Positions 17,841 to 26,137 of a stretch of 39,140 nt of DNA are shown piece by piece. The notes beneath the pieces are model-generated. The model saw nothing but the letters and a program-made list of their open reading frames with translations, made no database searches and was not told the DNA's origin. Both the position numbers and the translations under genes were made by a program. The number at the start of each line of letters is the position of its first letter. Positions within the stretch are counted from its first letter, which is position 1. This DNA is from an uncultured Magnetospirillum sp. GTDB taxonomy: Bacteria > Pseudomonadota > Alphaproteobacteria > Rhodospirillales > Magnetospirillaceae. The stretch covers positions 1 to 39,140 of the forward strand of contig NZ_CAINTR010000184.1 of the NCBI RefSeq assembly GCF_903853455.1, written 5' to 3'.

Positions 17841-18437
17841 ATGCGCAGAGTGATCATCGGCATATCGGGGGCGTCGGGGGCGATCTTCGGCATCCGGGCT
17901 CTCGAAGCCCTTCGGGACGTCGCCGACGTGGAAACCCATCTGGTGATGTCGCCCTCGGCCGGCCGCACCATCACCGAGGAGACCGACTGGCTGGTCAAGG
18001 ACGTCCAAGCCCTGGCTGACGTGGTCCATTCCCACGCCGACATCGGCGCCTCGGTGGCGAGCGGCTCCTTCCGCACCGCCGGCATGCTGGTGGCGCCGTG
18101 CTCGATCAAGTCGCTGTCGGGGATCGTCCACTCCTACAACGACAACCTGCTGACCCGCGCCGCCGATGTCTGCCTCAAGGAGCGGCGGCCGCTGATCCTG
18201 CTGGTGCGCGAGACGCCGCTGCATCAGGGCCATCTGGAAATGCTGGCCCAGGCGGTCCGCTACGGCGCCACCGTGCTGCCGCCGGTCCCCGCCTTCTACA
18301 ATCGGCCGCAGACCATCGACGACATCGTCAACCACATCATCGGCAAGGCCTTCGACCAGTTGGACATTCCCCACCATCTGTTCCGGCGGTGGGGCGAGCC
18401 GGCCCCGACCACCCCCCCGGCGCCGGGCGTGGCATGA
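17841..18437 (+). CDS. ubiX: UbiX family flavin prenyltransferase
   Basis: A 198-residue flavodoxin-like enzyme that joins a dimethylallyl group to FMN to make prenyl-FMN, the cofactor of UbiD. The N-terminal FMN-phosphate loop GISGASGAIFG, the VAPCSIKSLSGI segment and the RETPLHQGHLEML block are characteristic. GGAGGA lies 9 bp before ATG 17841. The gene is coupled by a 4-bp overlap to the flavin split-barrel gene. Co-location with ubiD in one operon supplies the enzyme and its cofactor together. Confidence 0.92.
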   Translation: MRRVIIGISGASGAIFGIRALEALRDVADVETHLVMSPSAGRTITEETDWLVKDVQALADVVHSHADIGASVASGSFRTAGMLVAPCSIKSLSGIVHSYNDNLLTRAADVCLKERRPLILLVRETPLHQGHLEMLAQAVRYGATVLPPVPAFYNRPQTIDDIVNHIIGKAFDQLDIPHHLFRRWGEPAPTTPPAPGVA

Positions 18438-18898
18438 CCGACGGACTGGACGGCCGCATCGCCGCGTTCCTGGACGCCCACCATGTGATGTCGTTGGCCA
18501 CCGCCGGAGCGGAGGGGCCGCATGCCGCCAGCCTGTTCTATGTGCGTGACGGCATGAGTTTGGCCTGGGTGTCCGACCCCGGCAGCCGCCATTCCCGCGA
18601 CCTCGCCGCCGAGCCGCGCGTCGCCGCCACGGTGGCGCCCGACTACACCGACTACGCCGCCATCCGCGGCGTGCAGATCGCCGGCACGGCGGAGGCAGTC
18701 CCCGACCTGGCCGCCCGCGCCCGCCTGCTGGCCCTGTTCACCCGGCGTTTTTCCTTCCTGACCCGGCCGGATGCCGCCGCCGCCATGGTCCTCAAGGCCT
18801 TCTCCGGCGCCACCCTCTATCGCCTGACCCCCGTCCGCATGGTCCTGATCGACAACACCCGCGGCTTCGGACACAAGGAGACGCTGGAGCTGTCGTGA
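18434..18898 (+). CDS. Pyridoxamine 5'-phosphate oxidase-like flavin split-barrel protein
   Basis: A 154-residue protein with the split-barrel fold (HHVMSLATAGAEGPHAASLFYVRDGMSLAWVSD, then RVAATVAPDYTDYAAIRGVQIAGTAEAV), typical of small FMN- or F420-binding proteins. It overlaps ubiX by ATGA and ends the operon. A role in handling FMN for the prenyl-FMN pathway, or as a reductase acting on the pathway substrate or product, fits the position but is inference. Its stop lies 19 bp from the end of the converging kinase gene. Confidence 0.8.
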   Translation: MTDGLDGRIAAFLDAHHVMSLATAGAEGPHAASLFYVRDGMSLAWVSDPGSRHSRDLAAEPRVAATVAPDYTDYAAIRGVQIAGTAEAVPDLAARARLLALFTRRFSFLTRPDAAAAMVLKAFSGATLYRLTPVRMVLIDNTRGFGHKETLELS

Positions 18899-18917
18899 CC
18901 CGGCGGCGCATCTCCCG

Positions 18918-21329
18918 TCAGGATTTCCCCTGGCGCGGCAAGGTGAAGAGGAAGGTGCTGCCCCCGTCGGGTTTGGATTCGACCCAGATGCGCCCGCCGT
19001 GGTGGTGGACAATCTTACGGCAGATGGCCAGACCGATGCCGGTGCCCTCGTATTCCTTTCGGGTATGCAGGCGCTGGAAAATGTCGAAGATCCGGTCGAA
19101 ATATTCCGGCGCGATCCCGATGCCGTTGTCCGAGACCGACACCGTCCAGTCGTGTGGGCCGGCCTCGACACCGATGGCGATCCGGGGGGCGCGCGCGGGA
19201 TGCCGGTACTTCATGGCGTTGCCGACAAGATTCTGGAACAGCCGGACCAACTCTCCGCGCGCGCCGGTCACCATGGGCAGGTCGGGAGCGACGGTGATCT
19301 CGGCCAGGCTCTCCGTGACGGTCAGCTTCAGATTGTTGAGGGCGGTGTCGGACACCTCCTTCAGCGAAACCGGCACGAAGGGGTCCCCGATCCGGCCGAC
19401 CCGCGAGAATTCCAGGAGGTCGAGGACCATGGAATCCATGCGCTGGGCTCCTTCGCGGGCGAATTCCAGGAAGTCCCGCCCATCGTCGTCGAAGAGATCG
19501 CGGTACCGCCGATCCAGCAGCCCAATATAGCTGCTGATCATCCGCAGCGGTTCGCGCAGGTCATGCGAGGCGACATAGGCGAACTGCTCGAGTTCCCGGT
19601 TCGAGGTGTCGAGGTCCTTCACCAAGCCGTTCAGCCGCTCGCGATACGCCACCCACTCGGTGATGTCCCGCCCGACCGCCTGCACCTCGACGATGCGGCC
19701 GTCGACGTCGCGGATGCCGCCACCTTCCCACGCCACCCATCGCGGGCCGGACGGCATCGTCATGCGACTCTCGACGGTGGCGCGGTAGGCTGGGGGCCGG
19801 CAAGCCTCGGCAAGAGCCCGGGCGGTCGCCTCGACGTCGTCCTCATGCACGTAGGATTGCCAAAGGTCGGAGATGACATCCTCGGGCCGGCGCCCGAAAG
19901 CATGGGCGAAGGCGTCGTTGACAAAGGCGAGCCGACCGCCGGAGTCGATCCGCACGATGAAATCGCACTGCGATTCGATGAGCCCGCGATAGCGTTCCTC
20001 GCTGGCGCGCAACGTCTCCTCGGCCAACTTCTGATCCGCGATGTCGCGGCACACCAGCAGGAGATGGGGGTTTTCGCCGAGGACGAACCGGGAAAAAGAA
20101 CCGGCGATCCAGATATTTCGACCAAAGGAGGAAAGGTACCGCGCATCCAGATGCTGCCGTTCGCCGGTGTCCAGGGCCGTTTCGGCCATGGCCCGCATCC
20201 CGGTCGCCGCCCAAGCCTCGATATCATGGAAATTCTGCGCCCGCAGTTGATCGACCGAACCGCCGACGATCCGCGCCGCCGCCTCGTTGGCGAGGATGCA
20301 GCCCCCCTCGGCCTTGTACGCCAGCACTCCCATGGGAATGGCCTCGATCACCGCGGTGTTCAGGTCCGACAGCTCCTCGATTCTCTCCAGCGCCGCCTCG
20401 GCTTGCCGCCACGCATGATGGGCCATGCGCGCCATCCACAAGGTCGCCGCCAGAAACAGCGCCACCAGCCCCGCCACCCCCATGGCGGTGGCCCGCCACT
20501 CGGCCAGCCAGTCCTGGTCGGCCAGCGAGGTGATGACATACAGGGGATAAGCGCCGACCCTCCGATAGGAGATCGTCTTCATCGCCTGCTCGGGCCCCGC
20601 CTTGGCCCGGTAGGTTCCGGCCACGGCATGGGCGGCGACGGCGGTGCGGAGCGCCTCCGACACCGGGTAGGGACCGGCTCCGCCCGGATAGCGCGCGCTC
20701 AAATTAAGGTCGCCGTCCAGCAGGACCACCGCCCCGTGCGGACCGACATTGAGACGCGAGAACAGCTTCTCGAAGTGTTCGATCATGACGACGGCGTAGA
20801 CGGCCCCGCCAAACGAACCGTCCGGGTGGTCGAGGCGGCGGTCGAGTACGATCTGCCATTTGCCGGTGATCCGCCCCTGAACCGGCTTGGTGATGGTCAA
20901 CCCTGCTCCCGGCGTGTCCCGCAGCATCTTGAAATAGTCGCGGTCGCCGATATTGGCCCGAACAGCCGGCATGGGGCCGGTCCAGACTTCCACGTCGCCA
21001 TCGGCGTTGGCGAGCCCCAGGCTGGCCACATCGCTCAATCGCCCGAGCAGTTCCCCGAGAAGACCGTCGATCTCCGAATCCCTGCCGCCCTTTTGCTTGA
21101 AACGGCCGGCGACATCCAGCAGCGCCAGATCGACTCGGTCAATGATGCCGGCGACGTTCTGGTCGAGGATCTCGGCGATGTTGCTCGACGCGACGGCGGC
21201 CTGCTCGCGCCGCAGGTCATAGCTGTCTTGCAGCAGCCAAGCGGCGAGCGCGACCACGAAAACGTCGAACACGGCGATGCTGATGCCCAATCGCCGGGCG
21301 AACGAGTCGGATCTTCGGCCTGTCGCCAT
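18918..21329 (-). CDS. Membrane sensor histidine kinase with Cache and two PAS domains
   Basis: An 803-residue kinase. Order: membrane helix (about residues 14-33), periplasmic double-Cache sensor (with DRDYFKMLRDTPGAGLTITKPV and SFGGAVYAVV), second membrane helix, two PAS domains (the second beginning ERYRGLIESQCDFIVRIDS), a DHp domain with His in YVASHDLREPLRMI, and a HATPase domain with N-box NLVGNAMKYRH, G1 box DNGIGIAPEYFDRIF and G2 box GTGIGLAICRKIV. The DLREPL form is common in kinases related to phytochromes. No receiver or cognate regulator is fused or adjacent, so it is an orphan kinase. I chose ATG 21329 over an in-frame GTG at 21374, because the basic stretch and helix follow directly from it. 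Confidence 0.9.
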   Translation of the reverse strand: MATGRRSDSFARRLGISIAVFDVFVVALAAWLLQDSYDLRREQAAVASSNIAEILDQNVAGIIDRVDLALLDVAGRFKQKGGRDSEIDGLLGELLGRLSDVASLGLANADGDVEVWTGPMPAVRANIGDRDYFKMLRDTPGAGLTITKPVQGRITGKWQIVLDRRLDHPDGSFGGAVYAVVMIEHFEKLFSRLNVGPHGAVVLLDGDLNLSARYPGGAGPYPVSEALRTAVAAHAVAGTYRAKAGPEQAMKTISYRRVGAYPLYVITSLADQDWLAEWRATAMGVAGLVALFLAATLWMARMAHHAWRQAEAALERIEELSDLNTAVIEAIPMGVLAYKAEGGCILANEAAARIVGGSVDQLRAQNFHDIEAWAATGMRAMAETALDTGERQHLDARYLSSFGRNIWIAGSFSRFVLGENPHLLLVCRDIADQKLAEETLRASEERYRGLIESQCDFIVRIDSGGRLAFVNDAFAHAFGRRPEDVISDLWQSYVHEDDVEATARALAEACRPPAYRATVESRMTMPSGPRWVAWEGGGIRDVDGRIVEVQAVGRDITEWVAYRERLNGLVKDLDTSNRELEQFAYVASHDLREPLRMISSYIGLLDRRYRDLFDDDGRDFLEFAREGAQRMDSMVLDLLEFSRVGRIGDPFVPVSLKEVSDTALNNLKLTVTESLAEITVAPDLPMVTGARGELVRLFQNLVGNAMKYRHPARAPRIAIGVEAGPHDWTVSVSDNGIGIAPEYFDRIFDIFQRLHTRKEYEGTGIGLAICRKIVHHHGGRIWVESKPDGGSTFLFTLPRQGKS

Positions 21330-21379
21330 CAAACGCCCCCCACCCGACCTGCCCCTGACGGGCAATCCATCCACCTAAT

Positions 21380-21394
21380 TCTTATGGCATAAGA
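21380..21394. promoter_or_regulatory. 15-bp palindrome between the kinase and FecR genes
   Basis: TCTTAT-GGC-ATAAGA is a perfect 6-bp inverted repeat around three bases in the divergent intergenic region. It overlaps the TCTTAT that could serve as -10 for the kinase gene on the minus strand (a TTTGCG lies 17 bp upstream). It may be an operator, but a chance palindrome cannot be excluded. Confidence 0.35.
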
Positions 21395-21551
21395 GCGCCC
21401 CCCTTTTCGACCGCAAATGTATAAGACGCCGGGAGCGAGGCGGCGGCACCGCCGCCATGTCCTGTCGCGGGCCCTGGTTCCGCGCTAAGATCCCCCGGCT
21501 TGTTCGTCCTCCGGACGAGAGGGAGAAACCACCCATCGAGGGCAAGGTCGG

Positions 21552-22280
21552 ATGAAAAAGTCCCGAACGACGAAAATACCGCCGACCCCCGGTAAGGACA
21601 TCGACCGGCCCCGCCGCGCGTGGTTGTACCGGCTGCTGGCGGCCGGGGTGGTGGGGACGATGTGGGGCGGTGGACGGCGCCCCCTCGCCATGCCGGCCGC
21701 GCCGCCGCCACCAGCCAGTGTCCTTCACAGGCGCACGGGCCTCGTCCAGATCAACGGCGTCGCGGCCGAAGTGGGCGCCCCGGTGGCTCCGGGCGATGTG
21801 GTCTCCACCGGTCCGGACAGCGAGGCGGTGTTCGTGGTGGGCGACGACGGCTTCCTGCTCCGGGCGGACAGTCAGGTCACCATCGCCGACCGGCCCTCCG
21901 AACAGGCCCCGGGGGTCATGGTGCGCGAGTTGACCCTGGTGAGCGGGCGCATCCTTTCGGTCTTCGGCCCGAAGCCGATCAGCCTGAAAACGCCGCTGGC
22001 CAATATCGGCATCCGGGGGACGGCGGCCTATCTGGAGAGTGATCCCGCCTCCATGAATGTCTGCGTCTGCTATGGACATGCGGTGATGACCCCCAACGGG
22101 GCGCCGGCCCTGAGCGAGGAGGTCGACAACCACCACCACGAGACCCCACGCCTCGTCCATCCCGGCCCCCATGGCCCGGTGATGGAGAAAATGCCGATCA
22201 AGAATCACACCGACGAGGAACTGGTCATGCTGGAAGCGCTGCTCGGCCGCGTTCCACCGTTCGTGACCAAGCCAAAATAG
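21552..22280 (+). CDS. FecR-domain exported protein with Tat-like leader
   Basis: A 242-residue protein whose central part is a FecR domain: RTGLVQINGVAAEVGAPV, GDVVSTGPDSEAVFVVGDDGFLLR, and the closing motif TPLANIGIRGTAAYLE followed by CVCYG. The N-terminus has twin arginines (residues 21-22, PRRAWLYRLLAAG) before a short hydrophobic stretch and an MPAAP region, like a twin-arginine export signal, so it probably acts in the periplasm. The start ATG 21552 has AAGG upstream. FecR domains often relay surface signals to sigma factors, but no anti-sigma or sigma gene is next to it; the neighbours are an orphan kinase and ovoA. The C-terminal part is His-rich (DNHHHETPRLVH), possibly metal-binding. 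Confidence 0.75.
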   Translation: MKKSRTTKIPPTPGKDIDRPRRAWLYRLLAAGVVGTMWGGGRRPLAMPAAPPPPASVLHRRTGLVQINGVAAEVGAPVAPGDVVSTGPDSEAVFVVGDDGFLLRADSQVTIADRPSEQAPGVMVRELTLVSGRILSVFGPKPISLKTPLANIGIRGTAAYLESDPASMNVCVCYGHAVMTPNGAPALSEEVDNHHHETPRLVHPGPHGPVMEKMPIKNHTDEELVMLEALLGRVPPFVTKPK

Positions 22281-22301
22281 CCTCCTCCCCGGCGGGTCGC
22301 G

Positions 22302-24419
22302 TCAGGAGCGGCGCTTCCAGATGGTGAGTTCGGACACGGTGTGCTGATGCTTGCGCCGGGTCTCGCGGATGACGAAGGGCACCGGCTGCGGCCCCTGCAC
22401 CAGGTCGAACTGGGCGCCGAGTACGTCCTTCAGTCCGTCGAGCGTGGTGTAGGATTCGCCATCCTTCTTGAAGCCGCCGATCCACTCCTCGCGCTTGGTG
22501 TGCTCCTCCAGCCAGGTGTAGGGGGAGGCCAGCACCAGCAGCCCGCCCGGATTGAGGCGCCGCGCCACGTCGTCGAGGAACAGGCGCGGGCGGTAAAGGC
22601 GGTCGATCAGATTGGCGGCGAGGATCAGGTCGAAATCCGTGAAGACGTCTTTCAGATTGCAGGCGTCGCCTTGCCAGAACGCGACCCGTCCGGCGGTCTC
22701 GGCGAGGCCGAGGGCGTCGAGCCGGCGCTCGTGGTAGGTGACCAACTCCCCTTCGTCGGCCATGGTGTAGCGCAGGCTGCCGGTCTCGGCCAGCCTGGCC
22801 CCCACCTGGATGAAGCGCGCCGAGTAGTCGATGCCGACCACCTGGGCGAAGGCGCGGGCGAGTTCGAAGCTGGCGCGGCCGGTGGCGCAGCCGATGTCGA
22901 GCGCCCGCTCGAAACGCCCGTTGCCATGGCGGCGATGGGCCTCCACGGCGATGTCGGCCAACGCCTTGGGGAAATTGGGCACACCGAGGGCTTCATCGCC
23001 ATAATGGAACTCGACATATTGCGACAGCAGGGCGTCGGTCTCGTAGGCCGAGGCCGGATTGGTCACCGGCGTGTCGGTGACCACAATGCGGAAGCCGGCA
23101 TGCTGGAAGAAATGACGGCGGAAGGCGTAGCGGGACGCATGGCGGGATTCGTTGCCGGTGGAGATCCAGCTGCCGCCCTTGATGATGGCATGGCGGTCGT
23201 CGAAGGTGGGAATGGTGAAGTCGTCGTAGATCGGGTGGACCTGGAAGCCGTCGAAGGGATAGGTCGGCGTCTCGCACCACTGCCAGACGTTTCCGACCAC
23301 GTCGAACAGGTCGCCATGGGCGAAGGTGGTGACCGGACAACTGGAGGCCCAGTGGTCGAGATGGAGGTTGGCGGCGGCCGGCGAGTCGGGGGGCACGTCG
23401 GCGAGCCCGGCATGGTCATAGAGCCGGTTCCACTCGTCCTCGGTCGGCAGGCGCACCGGCAAGCCGGTGGCGCGGGCCTTCCAGCGGCAAAAGGCGCGCG
23501 CTTCCAGGCAATTGGTCTCGACCGGCCAATCCCAGGGCATGGCCACCTCTTCCGTCAGCAGACGCAGCTTCCAGTCGCCGTCACCGGGCACCCAGAAGGT
23601 CGGATGCTCGGCGCGGGCAAAGCGCTTCCAGCCCATCCCCTCGTCATCCCACAGGCGGTCGTCGGCATAGCCGCCATCCTCGACGAAAGCGCGGAACTCG
23701 CCATTGCTGACCAGATGCCTGCCCGCCCGGAAGGCCGGAACCTCGGCATGGTGCTCGCCATACTCGTTGTCCCAGCCGTAGATCGGCTCGTCGAACCGGC
23801 GGCCGAGGCAAACCCGGCCGGCCGGAATGTCCACCAGGACATTGTCCGGGGCGTCGCCGGCCTGGCGGCAGGGAACCCAGGCGGGGCGAGGCCGGACATA
23901 CGCCAAGGCATGCTGCCGCATCAGCACCGACGAGGTCTCCAGATGGATCCGCTCATGCTCGATCCCCATCAGCACCGCCCAGAACGGGTCGCTCCAGCCG
24001 ATGGGCAGGGTGAACGGCGTCTCGCGGATGACCGTGTCCACCACCGAACGGACCTTGGCCCGATACGCCGCCACCTCGGCCACGCTCGGCCAGTCGTAAC
24101 GGCTGTCGTCCAGATCATCCCAGCTCATTTCGTCGACGCCGACGGCGAACATGGATTCAAGGCGCGCGTCGATGCGCCGCTCGACCAGCCCGGCCAGGAT
24201 GAACTTGTTGATGAAGAAGGTCGCGGTGTGGCCGAAATAGAAAATCAGCGGATGCCGCAGGCTGATCGGCTTGCGGTAATACGCCTCGTCGCCGTCGAGG
24301 ACGTCGAACAGCGACTCGTAGGCGTCGAACGTGGCATGGAAATAGGCGCGCAATTCGGCGCGTTTGGCCTCGACGTCCGAACCGGCCAGCAGTGGCGTGC
24401 GGGGAAAGCGTGATGTCAT
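22302..24419 (-). CDS. ovoA: OvoA: 5-histidylcysteine sulfoxide synthase with fused methyltransferase
   Basis: A 705-residue bifunctional enzyme of ovothiol A synthesis. The N-terminal DinB-like half plus formylglycine-enzyme-like domain is a non-haem iron sulfoxide synthase that couples cysteine to C5 of histidine with O2. The iron ligands H-x3-H-x-E are at residues 155, 159 and 161 (EHERIHLE). The FGE-like domain shows NEYGEHHAEVPAF, VRLPTEDEW and the IKGGSW...RYAFRRHF blocks. The C-terminal domain is a class I SAM methyltransferase (ALDIGCATGRASFELA), which N-methylates the thiolhistidine. I took ATG 24419; a TTG at 24434 in frame is possible and neither has a clear ribosome site. The PLP-dependent lyase OvoB needed for the middle step is not in the window. 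Confidence 0.92.
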   Translation of the reverse strand: MTSRFPRTPLLAGSDVEAKRAELRAYFHATFDAYESLFDVLDGDEAYYRKPISLRHPLIFYFGHTATFFINKFILAGLVERRIDARLESMFAVGVDEMSWDDLDDSRYDWPSVAEVAAYRAKVRSVVDTVIRETPFTLPIGWSDPFWAVLMGIEHERIHLETSSVLMRQHALAYVRPRPAWVPCRQAGDAPDNVLVDIPAGRVCLGRRFDEPIYGWDNEYGEHHAEVPAFRAGRHLVSNGEFRAFVEDGGYADDRLWDDEGMGWKRFARAEHPTFWVPGDGDWKLRLLTEEVAMPWDWPVETNCLEARAFCRWKARATGLPVRLPTEDEWNRLYDHAGLADVPPDSPAAANLHLDHWASSCPVTTFAHGDLFDVVGNVWQWCETPTYPFDGFQVHPIYDDFTIPTFDDRHAIIKGGSWISTGNESRHASRYAFRRHFFQHAGFRIVVTDTPVTNPASAYETDALLSQYVEFHYGDEALGVPNFPKALADIAVEAHRRHGNGRFERALDIGCATGRASFELARAFAQVVGIDYSARFIQVGARLAETGSLRYTMADEGELVTYHERRLDALGLAETAGRVAFWQGDACNLKDVFTDFDLILAANLIDRLYRPRLFLDDVARRLNPGGLLVLASPYTWLEEHTKREEWIGGFKKDGESYTTLDGLKDVLGAQFDLVQGPQPVPFVIRETRRKHQHTVSELTIWKRRS

Positions 24420-24632
24420 CGTCCGGGCCGCCAAAGTGAAGTGACCCTTGAGTGATAGTGGCGGCCGGCCGAATCGACAAGCGTCATCCCATTAAAAAAC
24501 GTCGCGTCGGGGCGCTCCGCCATGCCGTTGGCGAGTGATCGACGCAGAACCTAAGACAGTCCCGAGAGCGCCGCCTCCCGCGATGACGGACTTTCCTCCT
24601 TCACAGCGGCGGCCTACCCCTTCGCCGTATTG

Positions 24633-25673
24633 TCATTCGGCCTCGATGATCACCTTGAGCGCCCGCGTGTTGGCGGCGTGCGCGAAGGTCTCGTAGGCGT
24701 CGAGGATCTGGTCGAGCTTGAAACGATGGGTGATCAGCAGCTTGGGGTCGAGCTTGTCGGACCGCAGGATGTTGAGCAGCATGGGCGTGCTGACGGTATC
24801 GACCAGGCGCGTCGTGATGGTGACGTTGCGGTCCCACAGGCTCTCCAGGTGAAGATCCACCTTGGTGCCATGGACGCCGATATTGGCGATGGTGCCGCCC
24901 GGCGCGACGATCCCCTGGCAAAGCTCGAAGGTGGCCGGAATGCCCACCGCCTCGATGGCGGTATCGACCCCGCGACCGCCGGTCATGGCCATGAGCGTCG
25001 CCGCGGCCTTGCCGTCGGCGCTGTTGATGGTGGCGGTGGCGCCGAAGCGCTTGGCGATCTCCAGGCGGTTGTCGTCGAGGTCGATCATGATGATCTCGGC
25101 CGGCGAATAGAATTGCGCGGTGAGGAGGGCGGCGAGTCCGATCGGACCGGCCCCGACGATGGCCACGGTGTTTCCCGGCTGAACCTTGCCGTTGAGTACG
25201 CCGCATTCGAAGCCGGTCGGCAGGATGTCGCTCAGCATCACCAGCGCCTCTTCGTCCGCCCCGTCGGGGATGGGATAGAGGCTGGTCTCGGCATAGGGAA
25301 TGCGGACGAACTCGGCCTGGGTGCCGTCGATGGTGTTGCCGAGAATCCAGCCGCCGGTGGTGCAATGGGAGTACATCAGCTTGCGGCAATAAACACATTT
25401 GCCGCAGGCGCTGATGCACGAGATCAGGACCCGGTCGCCCGGCTTGAAGGCGGTGACCGCCGCCCCGACCAAGTGGACGACACCGACGCCCTCGTGACCG
25501 AGGATGCGGCCGGGCTGGCAGCTGGGAACGTCGCCCTTGAGGATGTGCAGGTCGGTGCCGCAGATCGTCGTCTTCGTCACCTTGACGATCACATCCGTGG
25601 GCGCGGCGATCTCCGGCATCGGGCGTTCTTCCAGGGCTTTCTTCGCCGGACCCAGATAGACAAGAGCTTTCAT
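24633..25673 (-). CDS. Zinc-dependent alcohol dehydrogenase (MDR superfamily)
   Basis: A 346-residue NAD(P)-linked medium-chain dehydrogenase. Catalytic zinc ligands are Cys38 (ICGTDLH) and the His60-Glu61 pair in GHEGVG. The structural-zinc lobe has Cys90, Cys93, Cys96 and Cys104. The Rossmann glycine motif is GAGPIGLAALL. It resembles the secondary-alcohol/isopropanol-type branch, but the substrate is not fixed. ATG 25673 follows GAGGGA by about 8 bp; the frame stays open to 25775 without homology. One copy of the GTASTTTCCGA element lies 122 bp upstream of the start, beside the cbpM stop codon, suggesting its own promoter. Confidence 0.88.
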   Translation of the reverse strand: MKALVYLGPAKKALEERPMPEIAAPTDVIVKVTKTTICGTDLHILKGDVPSCQPGRILGHEGVGVVHLVGAAVTAFKPGDRVLISCISACGKCVYCRKLMYSHCTTGGWILGNTIDGTQAEFVRIPYAETSLYPIPDGADEEALVMLSDILPTGFECGVLNGKVQPGNTVAIVGAGPIGLAALLTAQFYSPAEIIMIDLDDNRLEIAKRFGATATINSADGKAAATLMAMTGGRGVDTAIEAVGIPATFELCQGIVAPGGTIANIGVHGTKVDLHLESLWDRNVTITTRLVDTVSTPMLLNILRSDKLDPKLLITHRFKLDQILDAYETFAHAANTRALKVIIEAE

Positions 25674-25794
25674 CGCGGGCATCCCTCGGGTTGAGTTCAT
25701 CGGGCACGCATCGCCGGGACGAGCCTCGGTCGGTCGGCGTTCCGATCCATTGATTGCCCCGACCTTAGCCGACACCCCGGCGGGAGCGGCAGGA

Positions 25795-25805
25795 TCGGAA
25801 ACTAC
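25795..25805 (-). promoter_or_regulatory. GTAGTTTCCGA element upstream of the alcohol dehydrogenase gene
   Basis: Read on the minus strand, GTAGTTTCCGA ends 122 bp before ATG 25673. A CTAAGGT sequence begins 27 bases after it, at the place where a -10 box would lie if the element were centred near -45. The element overlaps the stop codon of cbpM (25802-25804). It is one of four copies in the window, each oriented toward a gene start. Confidence 0.5.
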
Positions 25806-26137
25806 TCGCTGCCGGTCAGTTCGGCCAAATGACGCGCCAAGGTCCGGCGCACCTCGTCGGGCGCCGCCCGGCGGAGCGCGTCGCCGAGTTCACGCATGCG
25901 GCGGCGCTGGTCGTACAACTGGTCAAGCAGCGACAGAACGACGGGCAGCGCCTCCTCGTTGACCTGCATCTCGTCGCGCAACTCCCGGATCAGCCGCACC
26001 CGGGCCACGTCGATCTCGCGGAACACATAGGCGCCGGCGCGGCCGTCCGGCCGGACCCATTGGTTGGAAATCCAACGCTCCAGATCCTGGCGTTGCAGGC
26101 CGGATATCTGGGTGACGAGAACCTCGATGGTGATCAT
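25802..26137 (-). CDS. cbpM: CbpM-like chaperone modulator
   Basis: A 111-residue MerR-like helical protein of the CbpM family (LQRQDLERWISNQWVRPDGRAGAYVFREIDVARVRLIRELRDEM), which in E. coli binds the J-domain of CbpA and inhibits its co-chaperone activity. It is encoded directly behind cbpA: ATG 26137 overlaps the cbpA stop by ATGA. The C-terminal half is a long charged helix. Small size, order and overlap all agree with the known cbpA-cbpM pair. Confidence 0.88.
   Translation of the reverse strand: MITIEVLVTQISGLQRQDLERWISNQWVRPDGRAGAYVFREIDVARVRLIRELRDEMQVNEEALPVVLSLLDQLYDQRRRMRELGDALRRAAPDEVRRTLARHLAELTGSE

Noticed and set aside
13392-18437. Interpretation of ubiD and ubiX as ubiquinone biosynthesis genes
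   Set aside because: Their operon with a TRAP transporter and an IclR regulator fits catabolism of an imported acid better; the ubiquinone role would not need an importer.
18999-21392. 797-codon plus-strand open frame opposite the sensor kinase
   Set aside because: The kinase on the minus strand has Cache, PAS, DHp and HATPase motifs; the opposite frame is low-complexity and lacks a ribosome site.
21439-21456. GGCGGC/GCCGCC hairpin upstream of the FecR gene
   Set aside because: Simple GC triplet repeats of this kind are frequent in this DNA, there is no T-run, and it lies in the leader and not after a gene.
24580-24598. GGACTTTCCTCC, a near match to the GTASTTTCCGA element
   Set aside because: It lacks the GTA and the CCGA end and points on the plus strand, where no gene starts nearby.
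25793-25820. Reading the element in reverse (GGAAAC...GTTC) as a general-stress EcfG-type promoter
   Set aside because: In that orientation three of the four copies point away from gene starts, and the -35 would be GGAAA and not GGAAC. The opposite orientation is consistent at all four sites.
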